This document shows positions 5,105 to 6,187 of a stretch of DNA of 6,187 nucleotides, one piece after another. The DNA lies in contig SXNB01000279.1 in NCBI GenBank assembly GCA_005777205.1, positions 1 to 6,187 of the forward strand. Direction: 5' to 3'. The position numbers were made by a program, and so were the translations under genes. Within the stretch, counting starts at the first letter, position 1. Each line of letters begins with the position of its first letter. This stretch comes from Burkholderiales bacterium (GTDB lineage: Bacteria > Pseudomonadota > Gammaproteobacteria > Burkholderiales > SG8-39). The notes beneath the pieces were generated by a model. That model did not search any database. It was not told the origin of the DNA and saw nothing but the letters and a program-made list of their open reading frames with translations.

Positions 5105-5878
5105 TCAGACGTATTTCACCATCAAAACCACCACCTCGATGAGCAAGATGGCGAGGACCAGCTTCATCAGCCCGGCCAGCACCACCGCGGGCACCGATTT
5201 CATGCGGTCGCGCTCGGCCTCCAGGCCGGAGGCGATCGGGATCAGCGCCACCGCGGCGCCGAACAGGACGAACTTGAGCGCGAGGCCCACCAGCACCAGG
5301 TCGTCGAACACGGTGCCCACCACGCGCGTGAAGACGAAGAAGCCCGCGCGCGACGTGTGGAAGTAGGACCAGTAGGTGATCGCCAGCGCGAGCATGCCGC
5401 CCAGCGTCGTCAGCGCGAACACCGACAGCGCGATGGCGGCGACCCGGGGGACCAGCTCGCCGCGCAGTTCATCGGAGCCCGATTCGGCGGTGTCGTCCAG
5501 CTCCCCGGTGACCCGCATCACCGCGATCTCGGCGGCGACCGCGGTGCCGGAGCGAAAGGCGACGAAGAACACGGTGAGCAGCGGCACCAGTTCCAGCACC
5601 AGCACGCGCAGCACCAGCTCGAGCGAATACGGGGCGAGCCCATAGGCGCGCAGCGCACCGTCGGCGATCTGGATCAGCACCACGCTCAGCAGCGCGGTGA
5701 ATGCCAGATACCCTGGCAGCACCTTCCAGGCCGAGAGGTAGACCTGGCGCACCGCGAGTTCCCGCGCCGCCGGGCCGTAGCTGGAGGGGGCGAGCGCCGC
5801 AACTGTGGCGTAGGCGGCGACGCGAAACAACCGCTGCCAGCTGCGCGGGCGCAGGAGAAAATCGGCAGCGGTTGCCAT
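5105..5878 (-). CDS. MlaE-family lipid ABC transporter permease
   Basis: This is the inner-membrane permease of an MCE-type lipid transporter. The 257 residues match the family length and contain about five hydrophobic segments, around residues 53-72, 98-120, 142-170, 185-220 and 232-256. The family core is the ELVPLLTVFFVAFRSGTA block followed by VAAEIAVMRVTGELDD (together about 96-129), equivalent to the ELGPLLT...VGAAIAAELGTMRVTEQIDAL region of E. coli MlaE, but clearly divergent from it. An amphipathic N-terminus (FLLRPRSWQRLF) precedes PAARELAVRQVY, which is also typical. The ATG at 5878 has no Shine-Dalgarno sequence within reach; the bases upstream (TAAACT, then CCACCC) would allow a leaderless mRNA. 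It is the first gene of its operon, 40 bp from a divergent dehydratase gene. No ATPase gene is next to it, which is unusual for this family. Confidence 0.9.
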   Translation of the reverse strand: MATAADFLLRPRSWQRLFRVAAYATVAALAPSSYGPAARELAVRQVYLSAWKVLPGYLAFTALLSVVLIQIADGALRAYGLAPYSLELVLRVLVLELVPLLTVFFVAFRSGTAVAAEIAVMRVTGELDDTAESGSDELRGELVPRVAAIALSVFALTTLGGMLALAITYWSYFHTSRAGFFVFTRVVGTVFDDLVLVGLALKFVLFGAAVALIPIASGLEAERDRMKSVPAVVLAGLMKLVLAILLIEVVVLMVKYV

Positions 5879-5888
5879 GGGTGGAGTT

Positions 5889-5894
5889 TACAAT
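5889..5894 (+). promoter_or_regulatory. Candidate -10 element for the dehydratase gene
   Basis: TACAAT matches five of six bases of the -10 consensus and lies 24 bp before the GTG start of the rightward dehydratase gene. No good -35 is found 16-18 bp upstream. The whole divergent spacer is 40 bp, so any promoter here overlaps the start region of the permease gene. Confidence 0.35.
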
Positions 5895-5918
5895 CTTCGC
5901 TTCCCCTAAGGAGACGAC

Positions 5919-6187
5919 GTGACGAAAAAGAAACCCGAGGAACTGCGCAGCCACCGCTGGTTCGGCGTCAAGGACCTGCGCTCCTTCGGCCACCGCTCGC
6001 GCACCGCGCAAATGGGCTACGACCGCACGGACTACGCCGGCAAGCCGGTGATCGCGATCATCAACACCTGGAGCGACATCAACCAGTGCCACGCGCATTT
6101 CCGCCAGCGCGCCGAGGAGGTGAAGCGCGGCGTGTGGCAGGCGGGCGGTTTTCCGCTCGAGATGCCGGCGATCACGCTGTCGGAACC
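5919..6187 (+). CDS. IlvD/Edd-family dehydratase, L-arabinonate-dehydratase-like, 3' end outside window
   Basis: Enzymes of this family remove water from sugar acids or dihydroxy acids using an iron-sulfur cluster. Only the first 89 codons are visible, of about 570-590 in the family. The sequence RWFGVKDLRSFGHRSRTAQ, then AIINTWSDINQCHAHF and WQAGGFPLEMPAITLSEP, is the pattern of the L-arabinonate / sugar-acid dehydratase branch rather than of E. coli-type IlvD. Cys57 in NQCHAH corresponds to the first iron-sulfur ligand. The GTG at 5919-5921 is chosen because TAAGGAG (5907-5913) lies 5 nt before it and the protein aligns from there; no in-frame ATG occurs before residue 32. It diverges from the permease gene. 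The substrate (arabinonate, another pentonate or a branched-chain precursor) cannot be settled from this fragment. Confidence 0.85.
   Translation, partial: MTKKKPEELRSHRWFGVKDLRSFGHRSRTAQMGYDRTDYAGKPVIAIINTWSDINQCHAHFRQRAEEVKRGVWQAGGFPLEMPAITLSE

Noticed and set aside
1..6187. CRISPR array, tRNA, rRNA, insertion sequence or attachment site
   Set aside because: No repeat-spacer pattern, cloverleaf or rRNA-like stretch, transposase frame, or long terminal repeats were found on reading both strands.

Overview
The window looks like a chromosomal fragment of a GC-rich Gram-negative bacterium, most probably a betaproteobacterium. The protein families, the head of the division/cell-wall (dcw) cluster, a lipoprotein and an MCE/MlaE-type envelope transport operon point that way. 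The lineage is inferred from sequence character only.

Layout. (1) Positions 1-1150, minus strand: the start of the dcw cluster, mraZ followed by rsmH, with rsmH running off the left edge. Upstream of mraZ lie three 10-bp-spaced direct repeats that fit MraZ boxes, and a sigma70-like promoter whose -10 touches the first box. (2) Positions 1151-1474: a non-coding divergent control region, about 31% GC across 1261-1380 against a very GC-rich background. It also carries a perfect 16-bp palindrome and a TATAAA element facing right, followed by a GC-rich hairpin in the presumed 5' leader of the next genes. (3) Positions 1475-2802, plus strand: pcaI-pcaJ, the two subunits of a 3-oxoadipate (3-oxoacid) CoA-transferase, translationally coupled by an ATGA overlap. 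(4) Positions 2805-3484, minus strand: a TumE/TumA-type toxin-antitoxin pair. It meets pcaJ tail to tail, two bases apart, and both stop codons lie in the loop of an 8-bp inverted repeat. (5) Positions 3502-5878, minus strand: an operon-like run of MlaE-family permease, MCE-domain (MlaD-like) protein and an unrecognised lipoprotein, with junctions of 2 bp and a GTGA overlap. No ATPase gene is present in this run. The toxin-antitoxin pair begins 17 bp behind it on the same strand. (6) Positions 5919-6187, plus strand: the first 89 codons of an IlvD/Edd-family dehydratase closest in character to L-arabinonate dehydratase, diverging from the permease across only 40 bp.

How the genes work together. 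MraZ is the transcriptional regulator of its own dcw operon and RsmH methylates 16S rRNA. PcaIJ would activate 3-oxoadipate in aromatic catabolism. The permease/MCE/lipoprotein set probably moves lipid between the inner and outer membranes, using an ATPase encoded elsewhere. The dehydratase would act in sugar-acid catabolism.

Nothing here is clearly a wholly new system. The points most worth a second look are the ATPase-less MCE operon with its unknown lipoprotein, the toxin-antitoxin module attached behind it, the palindrome in the pcaIJ control region, and an abrupt change in codon use inside rsmH.
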